Positions 1 through 7,274 of a stretch of 15,880 bases of DNA are shown here, piece after piece. The notes below the pieces were generated by a model. That model was given only the letters and a program-made list of their open reading frames with translations, was not told where the DNA came from and did no database searches. Within the stretch, counting starts at the first letter, position 1. The number at the start of each line of letters is the position of its first letter. The stretch is from Phycisphaerales bacterium UBA2402 (GTDB lineage Bacteria; Planctomycetota; Phycisphaerae; Phycisphaerales; UBA1924). Made by a program: the position numbers and the translations under genes. The DNA is taken from NCBI GenBank assembly GCA_002343715.1, contig DDSA01000145.1:576-16455 (forward strand). Reading direction: 5' to 3'.

Positions 1-257
1 GGACGAACTTCAGGCTTCTGGTGTGCCTCGGGGCGAGATTCCACCTTCGGTTCCGGTCTGTGCTCCGGCTGCGGATCGGGTCGCGCGACAGACTTCGCCT
101 CCGTGCGAGAGGGAAGATCGGCTCGCCCGATCGGACTTGCTGCGGGAGAATCCGCCGCTTCCTTCTTGGAAGCGCGTGAACGGGTTGTCTTCGTGCCCTC
201 GCCGCTGTCGGACTTGGACGACTTGAAATCTTCTGCCGTGTGGGATGATCTGGGCAT
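1..257 (-). CDS. rho: Probable transcription termination factor Rho, N-terminal part (partial, runs off the window)
   Basis: An open frame starts at ATG 257 and stays open to the window edge, giving about 85 residues beginning MPRSSHTAEDFKSSKSDSGE. The visible part is entirely low-complexity and charged, rich in K, S, E, R and P, with proline/glutamate runs such as PQPEHRPEPKVE. It looks like a disordered tail rather than a folded domain. Rho is inferred from position: in planctomycetes rho commonly follows coaE, and their Rho proteins carry long disordered N-terminal extensions. No Rho RNA-binding or ATPase motif lies within the window, so the name is provisional. The start is uncertain, because the same frame is open upstream with another ATG at 347. 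No Shine-Dalgarno sequence is visible at either start. The gene is probably the last of the ppa-hpt-coaE cluster or transcribed from its own promoter near 616-640. Confidence 0.5.
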   Translation of the reverse strand, partial: MPRSSHTAEDFKSSKSDSGEGTKTTRSRASKKEAADSPAASPIGRADLPSRTEAKSVARPDPQPEHRPEPKVESRPEAHQKPEVR

Positions 258-615
258 GTTGTCGGATTGTGTCAGATATGGGAATCCGGCGAAAGTGCCG
301 GCACTCGGCCCCGGGGAGACTGTTCCCCCAAAGCGTGTGGAACACATCGTTCGCGGTCGATTTGTCGCCGCGATACCGAATCTGAACCTTGAGAAACTCC
401 ATGACCCGTGCCGGGCATCAACAGACCCAAAGGGCCTCGATCAAGCCACAACGCGGCGGAACACAAAGATCATATCGGTGAGAAGCAAGCAAGCACCCCT
501 CGCTGGTGGGGGAGAGGGAAACCTCGGTTTCGATCGGAATGCCTCGCGGGTGTAGGTGAAGAACGGAGCGACTTGCCCCGAGCCACGCCAAACCCGCATC
601 TCTGTTCGGCGGGAA

Positions 616-640
616 AGTATAGCCAGTTCCCTGTGGTCAA
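616..640 (-). promoter_or_regulatory. Possible promoter for the rho-like gene, with a long leader (258-636)
   Basis: On the minus strand TTGACC (640-635) overlaps the coaE stop codon and is followed by TATACT (621-616). The spacer is only 13 nt, shorter than the usual 16-18, so the pairing is doubtful although both hexamers are good. Transcription from here would give a leader of roughly 350 nt before the ATG at 257. The 258-636 stretch has no supported gene. It contains short potential hairpins, for example CCGGC/GCCGG at 286-301 and a GGGGA/TCCCC pair near 313-329, plus a second -10-like TATGAT on the minus strand near 470. A long leader would be compatible with autogenous control, as known for rho elsewhere, but the sequence does not show this. 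Confidence 0.3.
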
Positions 641-1839
641 GCGGGACACGCTGTTTTCTTTGCGCGAACTTTGTCGCGGGCTTTCATCAAGCCTCGACGA
701 ACCTCGGATTCCAACGAAGTGACATCCGACGCGTTCGAGACGATGATATCGGCCCGCCGGCGTTTCACCTCCAGCGGTAGTTGGGCTTTCTCCCGACGGT
801 CAAACTCACCGTCCGACCAGCCACGCGCCCTGACTCGTTGGCGGCGTACTTCTTCCGGAGCGTCCACGTACATGACCACATCGCATTCCTTCTCGCTCCC
901 CGCTTCGAAGAGAAGCGGAGCATCGATCACGGCCCCGGCCCGACCTTCCGCCGAAGCGCGAGCGATCAAACTCGCACGACCCGCTTTGACGATCGGATGC
1001 ACAACGCCTTCAAGCCTCGCCCGCTGCGTCGGGTCGGCGAAGACGATCTCCGCCACCACGGCACGGTCAACGCGTCCATCCGCGGCGAGGATGCGCCGGC
1101 CCCACCAGCGGACCAGTTGATCGCGGACCTCGGGCAGGTCGAGAGCGGCCTTCGCGTCCCGGTCTGCATCCACCACGAGGAAGTTCATCGAACCCAGGAT
1201 CGACGCGACGCTGCTCTTGCCGGCGCCGATACCTCCCACCAGCCCGATCACCAGGGGAGGGGGCGGCGCGAGAGGATCATCGGTGAGGTATACCGGCAGA
1301 GGCAGTGCGTCGTTCATGGCCGAACGGATCGCTCCGGCCAGCCGGTCCGGCTTTCGCACCATGACCCACGCGACGGCGATGCGCTGCGACCCCGCCGTCG
1401 TGATCAGGATCGTTCCCAGTCCGAGGAGCCGTTCGCCGAGCGTTCGATCGATGGTGATCTGCTGGACTCGTCGCAGCGGCGCCTCGGCGTGAACCCTCCG
1501 CAGGACGCCGCTGCGCGACGTAATACGCTCCGCATCGAGCGTGTACAAACGCGACCAACGCAGGAGGAGTTCGTACCCGATGCGCCCAGCGGCGTACGCG
1601 ATCACGAGCACGATCAGAATGTCAATTGCCCAGGCAAGTCCGATCGGTTCCATGTAGGCCGCCACCGGTTCACGACCAAGCCGCCATGCTCCGAAGAACA
1701 CCGCCGACCATGCGAGCGTGCGAGCGGAACGGAGCAAGACCGACATGCGAGCAGGCCGGACGGTCAGTCGTGGAGGGGAGTCTACAACGCCGTGCGGGGT
1801 TGGTGAACTCGTCGTGGCGAGGTGGGGCTGGTCGGCCAT
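637..1839 (-). CDS. coaE: Fusion protein: membrane-anchored bacterial PH (DUF304-like) domain plus dephospho-CoA kinase
   Basis: This 400-residue protein has two parts. Residues 1-30 are a Pro/Thr-rich lead. Hydrophobic helices follow at about 42-56 and 66-93. Residues ~97-175 match the bacterial PH/DUF304 pattern (YTLDAERITSRSGVL, then PLRRVQQITIDRTLGERLLG and GTILITTAG). From ~197 onward it is a complete dephospho-CoA kinase, which phosphorylates the 3'-hydroxyl of dephospho-CoA in the last step of CoA synthesis. Kinase motifs are the P-loop GGIGAGKS (202-209), DADRDA, VHPIVK, DAPLLFEAG and the lid-like RVRARGWSDGEFDRREKAQ. A normal CoaE is about 200 residues, so the N-terminal half is extra. 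The start is the ATG at 1839, which shares its A with the hpt stop (TGATG); a GTG three bases earlier (1842) is also possible. The overlap implies translational coupling with hpt. The fusion would place CoA synthesis at the membrane; that consequence is inference. Confidence 0.93.
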   Translation of the reverse strand: MADQPHLATTSSPTPHGVVDSPPRLTVRPARMSVLLRSARTLAWSAVFFGAWRLGREPVAAYMEPIGLAWAIDILIVLVIAYAAGRIGYELLLRWSRLYTLDAERITSRSGVLRRVHAEAPLRRVQQITIDRTLGERLLGLGTILITTAGSQRIAVAWVMVRKPDRLAGAIRSAMNDALPLPVYLTDDPLAPPPPLVIGLVGGIGAGKSSVASILGSMNFLVVDADRDAKAALDLPEVRDQLVRWWGRRILAADGRVDRAVVAEIVFADPTQRARLEGVVHPIVKAGRASLIARASAEGRAGAVIDAPLLFEAGSEKECDVVMYVDAPEEVRRQRVRARGWSDGEFDRREKAQLPLEVKRRRADIIVSNASDVTSLESEVRRGLMKARDKVRAKKTACPA

Positions 1840-2405
1840 CACCGTGCCTCGGGCTTGAGAGTCGCGATCTCGGGATAGTTGCGGTAAAAACCGTCATAAT
1901 CCAGGCCGTACCCGACGACGAACTCGTCGGGGATGTCAAATCCGACATACTCCGGAAGAAGGTCAACCTTCGCCTTGCCCGGTTTGCGCAACAGCACGCA
2001 CAAACGAACGCTTGCAGGATTCTGCTCCCGAACCAGACGCTTCAGCAGATCAAGGGTCTGCCCGGAATCGAGGATATCGTCCACGATCAAGACATGCTTG
2101 CCGGCCAGGTTCGGCGGCAGTTCACTCCGCATCGAGACGCCCTTGCTCTCCATGCTTTTGCCGGGATAACTTGAAACCGCCACCAGCCCCAGGCTCATTT
2201 TCATAGGCAGGTGCCGGATCAGATCCGCGACAAAGACGATCGATCCGGTCAGCACCGGGATCAGCACCACCCTTCCTTCCCTCTGCTCCTCGGTCAGGTG
2301 AGCCATGTCGCGGCCCAGGTCAGCCGAAATCTGCTCCGCTAGTTCGCGGACGCGGTTGGCGATCTGCCCTTTGGTGACGAGGATGCCCTCGAGGTCGCGG
2401 TGCAT
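1839..2405 (-). CDS. hpt: Hypoxanthine phosphoribosyltransferase
   Basis: This 188-residue protein is of normal family length (about 180). It condenses hypoxanthine (often also guanine) with PRPP to give IMP/GMP and pyrophosphate in purine salvage, in the cytoplasm. The PRPP-binding signature VLIVDDILDSGQTL is at 105-118. The flexible-loop segment SSYPGKSMESKG is at 78-89. The family C-terminal block YVGFDIPDEFVVGYGLDYDG is at 153-172. The substrate loop VLTGSIVFVADLIR precedes them at 51-64. It lies 21 nt downstream of ppa on the same strand, and its stop overlaps the coaE start, so the three genes look co-transcribed. The pyrophosphate it releases is the substrate of its upstream neighbour. 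No strong ribosome-binding site precedes the ATG at 2405. Confidence 0.95.
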   Translation of the reverse strand: MHRDLEGILVTKGQIANRVRELAEQISADLGRDMAHLTEEQREGRVVLIPVLTGSIVFVADLIRHLPMKMSLGLVAVSSYPGKSMESKGVSMRSELPPNLAGKHVLIVDDILDSGQTLDLLKRLVREQNPASVRLCVLLRKPGKAKVDLLPEYVGFDIPDEFVVGYGLDYDGFYRNYPEIATLKPEAR

Positions 2406-2426
2406 GCGACGAGGATAGCCGCAGAC

Positions 2427-2987
2427 CTACAGCCCCTTCATCGCCCCTGTCCGGCGTGCTCGTTCGTACCGGGTCAGGCAGTCCTCGATCACGGCGTAGG
2501 CCGCCTCGGCGGGCATGATTTCGTCCACTTCCACCTGCTTTCCTTCCAGGGTCTTGTAATCCTCAAAGAACCGACGCAGCATCTTGAAGATGTGCTTGGG
2601 AAAATCGCTGGCGCGGCGGAACTCCGTGTAGATCGGGTCCTCGATCAGCACCGAGATGATCTTGTGGTCGGGATCGCCGTGGTCCATCATCGTCATCATT
2701 CCCACGGCGCGCGCGTTGCAGAGTGTGAGGGGGGGAATCTCCTCCGTGCAGTAGACGAGCACATCGAGCGGATCATCGTCCTCGGCCAGCGTCTGCGGAA
2801 TGAATCCGTAGTTCGCAGGATAATGAACCGCGCTCGAGAGAACGCGATCCAGTTTGAGCAGCCCGCTCGCCTTGTCCAGTTCGTACTTGTTGCTGCTCCC
2901 TTTGGGAATCTCGATGATCGCTCGGAACTCCGAAGGCAGGTTCCGACCGTCGATCCCGGGTGTGACATCATGCCAGGCGTGAATCAT
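2427..2987 (-). CDS. ppa: Inorganic pyrophosphatase (family I)
   Basis: This 186-residue cytoplasmic enzyme hydrolyses pyrophosphate to two phosphates, pulling biosynthetic reactions forward. Family I features appear in order: IPKGSSNKYELD with the active-site Lys and Glu, LDRVLSSAVHYPANYGFIP, the signature EDDDPLDVLVY (D-x-D-P-x-D), DHGDPDHKI, and FFEDYKTLEGK near the C-terminus. I chose the ATG at 2987 (MIHAWHDVTPG), because family proteins commonly begin with a short xxAWHDV segment. The frame is open 26 codons further, to 3065, but that extension (MDRGSELPPPIPG) looks like non-coding leader. It is the first gene of the ppa-hpt-coaE cluster and is divergent from the uvrD-like gene, so 2988-3246 must carry promoters for both directions. 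No Shine-Dalgarno sequence is evident. Confidence 0.95.
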   Translation of the reverse strand: MIHAWHDVTPGIDGRNLPSEFRAIIEIPKGSSNKYELDKASGLLKLDRVLSSAVHYPANYGFIPQTLAEDDDPLDVLVYCTEEIPPLTLCNARAVGMMTMMDHGDPDHKIISVLIEDPIYTEFRRASDFPKHIFKMLRRFFEDYKTLEGKQVEVDEIMPAEAAYAVIEDCLTRYERARRTGAMKGL

Positions 2988-3176
2988 GCGTGGACGAGGG
3001 TAGGACAACTCAGGGGTTGCTCGAACTCCCGGGATTGGTGGTGGAAGTTCACTTCCACGATCCACAGATCACGGAACTGCCCGGCATCGAACGCGCTGGC
3101 GCGAGCGAAAGGTCTGGGTTCGCCGCGTCACGACCGTTCGAATGGTGCCTTTCCGAACGCAGGGTGAGTGTCCGAG

Positions 3177-3201
3177 TTGACGGTTTGGCATCATGTATCC
3201 A
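3177..3201 (+). promoter_or_regulatory. Possible promoter for the UvrD/PcrA helicase gene
   Basis: TTGACG (3177-3182) is followed by TATCCA (3196-3201). The 13-nt spacer is short, so this is a weak call. If real, transcription would start near 3208 and would rule out the upstream ATG at 3193 in favour of ATG 3247. The remainder of the 2988-3246 divergent intergenic region shows no clear operator, and I could not place a convincing ppa promoter on the minus strand. Confidence 0.22.
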
Positions 3202-3246
3202 ATCGCGGGAGGGGGCGTTCTGTCTTCTTCACCCGTACCCTTTATC

Positions 3247-5604
3247 ATGGATTTCGATGTGCCGATTCTGTCCGATTCAGAAGAGCCGCCGCCTCCTCCC
3301 ACGGGGCGCATTGATCTCGATGCGCTTCTGAATGACCTGACCGGCCCCCAGCGAGAGGCCGTGCTGCACACCGAAGGCCCCCTGCTCGTGCTCGCGGCGG
3401 CCGGCAGCGGCAAGACCCGCGTCATTACCCGCCGAATCGCCTATCTGATCCATTGCGGTGTCCCGGCCTGGCAGATTTTGGCCTTGACATTCACGAACAA
3501 GGCCGCCGGAGAGATGCGCGAGCGCATCCATGCGATCCTCAGCCCCAGCGGCGATGGCCGCGCGGTGCGGGGCCTGACAGTGACGACCTTCCACTCGTTG
3601 TGCGCCCGCCTGCTGCGGCGTTACGCCGAGCCGGCAGGACTGAAGCCCGATTTTACGATTTACGATACCTCGGACCAGACGGCGCTGGTAAAGAAGGCCA
3701 TCGAAACCTGCCAACTCTCGACAAGCAACTTCCCCGCCCGCAGCGTACTCACCGCCATAAGCAACGCCAAGAACGACCTTGTGGATGCCGACGCCTTCGC
3801 CGCCGCGTCGTTCGATTACACAACGAAGGTTGTGGCAAGGGTCTACCGCGCGTACACGGACGCGATGCGCCGTGCCAACGCTGTGGACTTTGACGATCTG
3901 CTCCTGCTTACTGCACGTGTTTTGGCCCGCAACGCCGATGTTCGTGAGGAGTGCCGCCGGCGGTACCAGTATCTCCTCGTGGACGAGTACCAGGATACGA
4001 ACAAAGCTCAGTTTCAGATCGCCAGCCTGATCGTGGGCACACAGACTGAGCCGGGAACCAGAGGCCCGAACTTCTGCGCTGTGGGCGATCCGGACCAGGC
4101 GATCTACGGGTGGCGGGGTGCCGACATCTCCAACATCCTTGAGTTCGAGGAGCATTACCCCGGTGCGAAGGTCATTACCCTCGGCGAGAACTTCCGCTCC
4201 ACGCCGGCGATCCTCAGCGCCGCCGACACGCTCATACGAATCAACCGTCGTCGAAAGCACAAACCGCTCTTTTCAAGCAAAGCCGGGGGCGAGCCTGTCG
4301 AAGTTGTGTCCTGCAACGATGAGCGGCAGGAAGCCGCCATCGTCGCGCATTGGCTCAAGGAGCGGCACACCCATGCCGCGTGGCGCGACATGGCCGTCTT
4401 CTACCGTACCAACGCACTCAGCCGCGTCATGGAAGACGCCCTGCGCGAGGCGAATATTCCATACACCATCGCGCGCGGAACGGCGTTCTACGAGCGAGAG
4501 GAAGTCAAGAACGCCCTCGCGTACCTTCGGGTCGTCGCCAATCCGGCCGATTCGGTGTCGCTCGGGCGCATCATCAACGTGCCGACCCGAGGGATCGGGG
4601 CGACGACATATTCCCGCATCGAGGCCGCCGCGGACCAGACCGCCGTCACTGCCTTTGAGGTTCTGCGCCGCGCGGAGAGCGTGCCCGACCTTACGGCCCG
4701 CGCGGCCGGGGCGATCAGCAAGTTTGTCGCCATGGTTGACGGCTGGACCGGCGGCGGATCGTTTATGGGTCAAAGCGTACCGCACACACTGCACGATCTG
4801 GTTGACCGAATCGTCAAGGAGTCCGGCCTTGAATCGATGTACAAGGCTCAGGCCGCGGCCTCACAGAACGAAAGCGACCTCGAACGCATGGAGAACCTCG
4901 CGGAACTCGTCAGTTCTGCGGCGGAGTTCGAGAAGGAGTGGGACCCCGCCGCCGACCCCGCCGCGGCGGCGGGAGGGGATTCCTCGGCACCGCCACTGCT
5001 CGCACTGCTCCGGGCGTATCTGGAGTCGATCGCGCTGGTGGCCGATGCCGACGCGGTGGATCCGTCGCAGGGCAGCGTCACGCTGATGACGCTTCACGCG
5101 GCCAAGGGACTGGAGTTTCCCGCGGTCGCTATCGTCGGTCTTGAAGAGGCGCTCCTTCCTCACGCTCGTGAGATGGAGAACGACGCGGCCATGGAAGAGG
5201 AACGGAGACTCTGCTTTGTCGGTATCACCAGGGCCATGCGGAGACTCTTGATGACGCACGCGAAGTACCGCACGATCCGCGGAATCCCTGAACGCACCGT
5301 CCCCAGCCGCTTCCTCGCCGAGTTAGGCAAGGGGAATACGATCGTCTCAGACCGCGGGCGCGATGAGGAAGACGCATGGGAACACGACAGCCGTTCGGGC
5401 GCGGCACACGCATCCGGAGCCTCGCCCCGCAGGCCGGGTGCCGGCGCTGCATTCCCGGTGGGGTGCAATGTTCGTCACCCGCAGTTCGGTATCGGCGTTG
5501 TTCAGACGGTGACCGGCGGGGCCAACGCCCGCGTGAGCGTGCTGTTTCGCGGCATCGGACTCAAGACGCTCGTTCTGGAGTTCGCACGCCTCTCGAAAGT
5601 GTGA
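3247..5604 (+). CDS. UvrD/PcrA-type superfamily 1A DNA helicase
   Basis: This 785-residue ATP-driven 3'-5' DNA helicase belongs to the UvrD/Rep/PcrA group that works in excision repair, mismatch repair and clearing of protein-DNA blocks. Motifs in order: Q motif LTGPQREAVL, Walker A AAAGSGKTR (~50-58), Ia LTFTNKAAGEMRERI, Walker B LLVDEYQDTN (D246/E247), III VGDPDQAIYGWRGADI, IV GENFRST, V MTLHAAKGLEF (~614-624) and VI GITRAMRRL (~659). The last ~47 residues (GCNVRHPQFGIGVVQTVTGG and on) match the C-terminal Tudor-like domain of PcrA/UvrD, which contacts RNA polymerase; Rep helicases lack it. An acidic, Pro-rich lead (SDSEEPPPPP) precedes the helicase core. The ATG at 3193 would add 18 unhelicase-like residues, so I prefer 3247, but the choice is open. 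It converges on the next gene with only 8 bp between the stops. Confidence 0.95.
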   Translation: MDFDVPILSDSEEPPPPPTGRIDLDALLNDLTGPQREAVLHTEGPLLVLAAAGSGKTRVITRRIAYLIHCGVPAWQILALTFTNKAAGEMRERIHAILSPSGDGRAVRGLTVTTFHSLCARLLRRYAEPAGLKPDFTIYDTSDQTALVKKAIETCQLSTSNFPARSVLTAISNAKNDLVDADAFAAASFDYTTKVVARVYRAYTDAMRRANAVDFDDLLLLTARVLARNADVREECRRRYQYLLVDEYQDTNKAQFQIASLIVGTQTEPGTRGPNFCAVGDPDQAIYGWRGADISNILEFEEHYPGAKVITLGENFRSTPAILSAADTLIRINRRRKHKPLFSSKAGGEPVEVVSCNDERQEAAIVAHWLKERHTHAAWRDMAVFYRTNALSRVMEDALREANIPYTIARGTAFYEREEVKNALAYLRVVANPADSVSLGRIINVPTRGIGATTYSRIEAAADQTAVTAFEVLRRAESVPDLTARAAGAISKFVAMVDGWTGGGSFMGQSVPHTLHDLVDRIVKESGLESMYKAQAAASQNESDLERMENLAELVSSAAEFEKEWDPAADPAAAAGGDSSAPPLLALLRAYLESIALVADADAVDPSQGSVTLMTLHAAKGLEFPAVAIVGLEEALLPHAREMENDAAMEEERRLCFVGITRAMRRLLMTHAKYRTIRGIPERTVPSRFLAELGKGNTIVSDRGRDEEDAWEHDSRSGAAHASGASPRRPGAGAAFPVGCNVRHPQFGIGVVQTVTGGANARVSVLFRGIGLKTLVLEFARLSKV

Positions 5605-5612
5605 AGGTGCCA

Positions 5613-7157
5613 TTACCCGGGACGGATGCCGCGGAACATCTGCTGAACGCGCTCGGCTTCCTGCTTGACAACCGAGGCGAGTACATGGCGAGGAATCTTC
5701 CATTCTTCCTGCCCCCGCGTGACTGATGCGCAGTGTTCGCCGATGCACCGGTACATCAGTTTGAAGGCGTCGCGGGGCTGGTGCAGGCGGTCGAGAGCGT
5801 CCACCACGTCCTGCCGGGCGACATCCTCGGCGAAAAGGTCGATGAGCTTTGACCTGGGGGCTCCCTCGGCGGTGCAGGCGGCCATCCGCGATTCGCACAA
5901 GTCGTAGAGCATGGCGCCCGTCCACGTCAGGTGCTCGATCAGGCTCTGCTTATCGAGCCGGGCCTCCTGAAAAAACGAACTGCTTTCCCGGAATACCGCG
6001 TGACGCAGCTCCATCGGCAGGAGCATCTTCAACCCCAGCCCCTCCTGCTGGAGAAACTTGTTATTGAGCAGCGGCCACACCACGGCTTTCATTCGATCCG
6101 GATCGCCGCTGACCAGCGTCGGCTCGTCCACGCGATCGAGCACCACGATCATGCCCGCGTAGCCGAAGGCGTTCAGCACACGACGGAGTCGTTCCAGCAT
6201 GAGATAGCGAGACTCATCAGAATCCGAGAGAGGCAGATTCGCACCTTCGCGGTTCGAGGGCCGGATCTGTCGGAGCGCACGGGCGTAGGAGATGTCGCCC
6301 CGCTGCACAACCCGAATCTGACGGCGGACACGGTGGCCCGTGCGGAGCAGGGCGAGACGGTCCCATACGGCGATTTTCAGTGCCGCCAGCGCCCACAAGG
6401 CGGCCACGATCGCGAGTGCCCAATCCGCGATGCGTCGTGGCACCAGGTCAGGCAACGTGAAAAAGTTCACATAGACCAGCCCCGCGATCAGCACCACGGG
6501 GATTACCGCGAGCAGCAGCCCTCCCCAGAAGACCGCTGGAGGCGGTCCGATCCGTAATCGGCGGCGGAGTAGAATCGTGCGGGCATCGGCTTGGTCAGGA
6601 CGGTCGTACACCGCCTGGAGGAGCAGGAGTTCAATCCTCAGGTCTTTCGAGAGCCTCTTGACCGGCTTACCCGACCCTTGCCCGAGATCAAGACCATCGG
6701 CGATGCAGTCGGGGTCGAGTACCGCGTCCACGAGTCGCGGTGTGACCGCGTGCAGGATCGCGTCCATGTGGTCTACGAGGCGAAGTTTCTGGAGGGACTC
6801 CAGAGGTGTTTTCCCGCCCAGGCGGTCGTGAAGTCGGTCCAGGACGCCGTTCAGATCGTCGTACGGCACCAGCAACAGTTTGGCACCGGGGTTGGAGTGG
6901 TTGTACTCGCCGATCCGCCGAGCGATCTGAAGCCGGATCGCCGTTTTGCCGCTGCCCTTTTCGCCAAAGACAACACTGGCGCCGGGGCGGCGCGGATCAC
7001 CGAATATCTTTTCAAAGTCGGAGTGGTAGGTTCCCCCGTCGAATCCGCCCTTTGACGCGGCACCCATCCGCGCAAAGACCGCATCGGAGCGGGCCTCTTC
7101 GCCGCGGAAAGGGTTCTCGGTGAGAGACCAGTGATTGAGAAAGTCAGAAACGGTCAT
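5613..7157 (-). CDS. Membrane-embedded P-loop ATPase, KAP-like architecture, function unknown
   Basis: This protein has 514 residues from ATG 7157 (an upstream TTG at 7181 would add 8). The Walker A sequence GEKGSGKT lies at 65-72. Two strong hydrophobic helices follow at about 208-233 (FWGGLLLAVIPVVLIAGLVY) and 243-264 (IADWALAIVAALWALAALKI). A Walker B-like strand, GMIVVLDRVDE, comes at 335-345, then a C-terminal helical region with PMELRHAVF. A pair of transmembrane helices between Walker A and Walker B is the hallmark of KAP-family NTPases. The N-terminal WSLTENPFRGEE also recalls the NPF segment of ExeA-type ATPases. I do not recognise the exact family. It follows the phosphomannomutase gene by 117 bp on the same strand and may be co-transcribed with it. 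No nuclease, protease or other effector domain is apparent, so no function is assigned. Confidence 0.85.
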   Translation of the reverse strand: MTVSDFLNHWSLTENPFRGEEARSDAVFARMGAASKGGFDGGTYHSDFEKIFGDPRRPGASVVFGEKGSGKTAIRLQIARRIGEYNHSNPGAKLLLVPYDDLNGVLDRLHDRLGGKTPLESLQKLRLVDHMDAILHAVTPRLVDAVLDPDCIADGLDLGQGSGKPVKRLSKDLRIELLLLQAVYDRPDQADARTILLRRRLRIGPPPAVFWGGLLLAVIPVVLIAGLVYVNFFTLPDLVPRRIADWALAIVAALWALAALKIAVWDRLALLRTGHRVRRQIRVVQRGDISYARALRQIRPSNREGANLPLSDSDESRYLMLERLRRVLNAFGYAGMIVVLDRVDEPTLVSGDPDRMKAVVWPLLNNKFLQQEGLGLKMLLPMELRHAVFRESSSFFQEARLDKQSLIEHLTWTGAMLYDLCESRMAACTAEGAPRSKLIDLFAEDVARQDVVDALDRLHQPRDAFKLMYRCIGEHCASVTRGQEEWKIPRHVLASVVKQEAERVQQMFRGIRPG

Positions 7158-7274
7158 GGGGTATGCGCTGCGCGCAACCAATCATCGGCGTTGAGGCACT
7201 CCCGGGCACCAGTCAATCCGGATCGTACCGGGGATAGTTGGGATTCGGCCCGAGACGGTTTTCCACGTGATGCC

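Noticed and set aside
781..1806. A 341-codon plus-strand open frame opposite coaE.
   Set aside because: It is antisense to a gene with clear CoaE motifs. Its translation is Arg/His/Asp-rich with no domain, as expected for the complement of GC-rich coding DNA.
3277..4260. A 327-codon minus-strand open frame inside the helicase gene.
   Set aside because: It lies opposite the Walker A and B motifs of an unmistakable UvrD-type gene and has no recognisable features.
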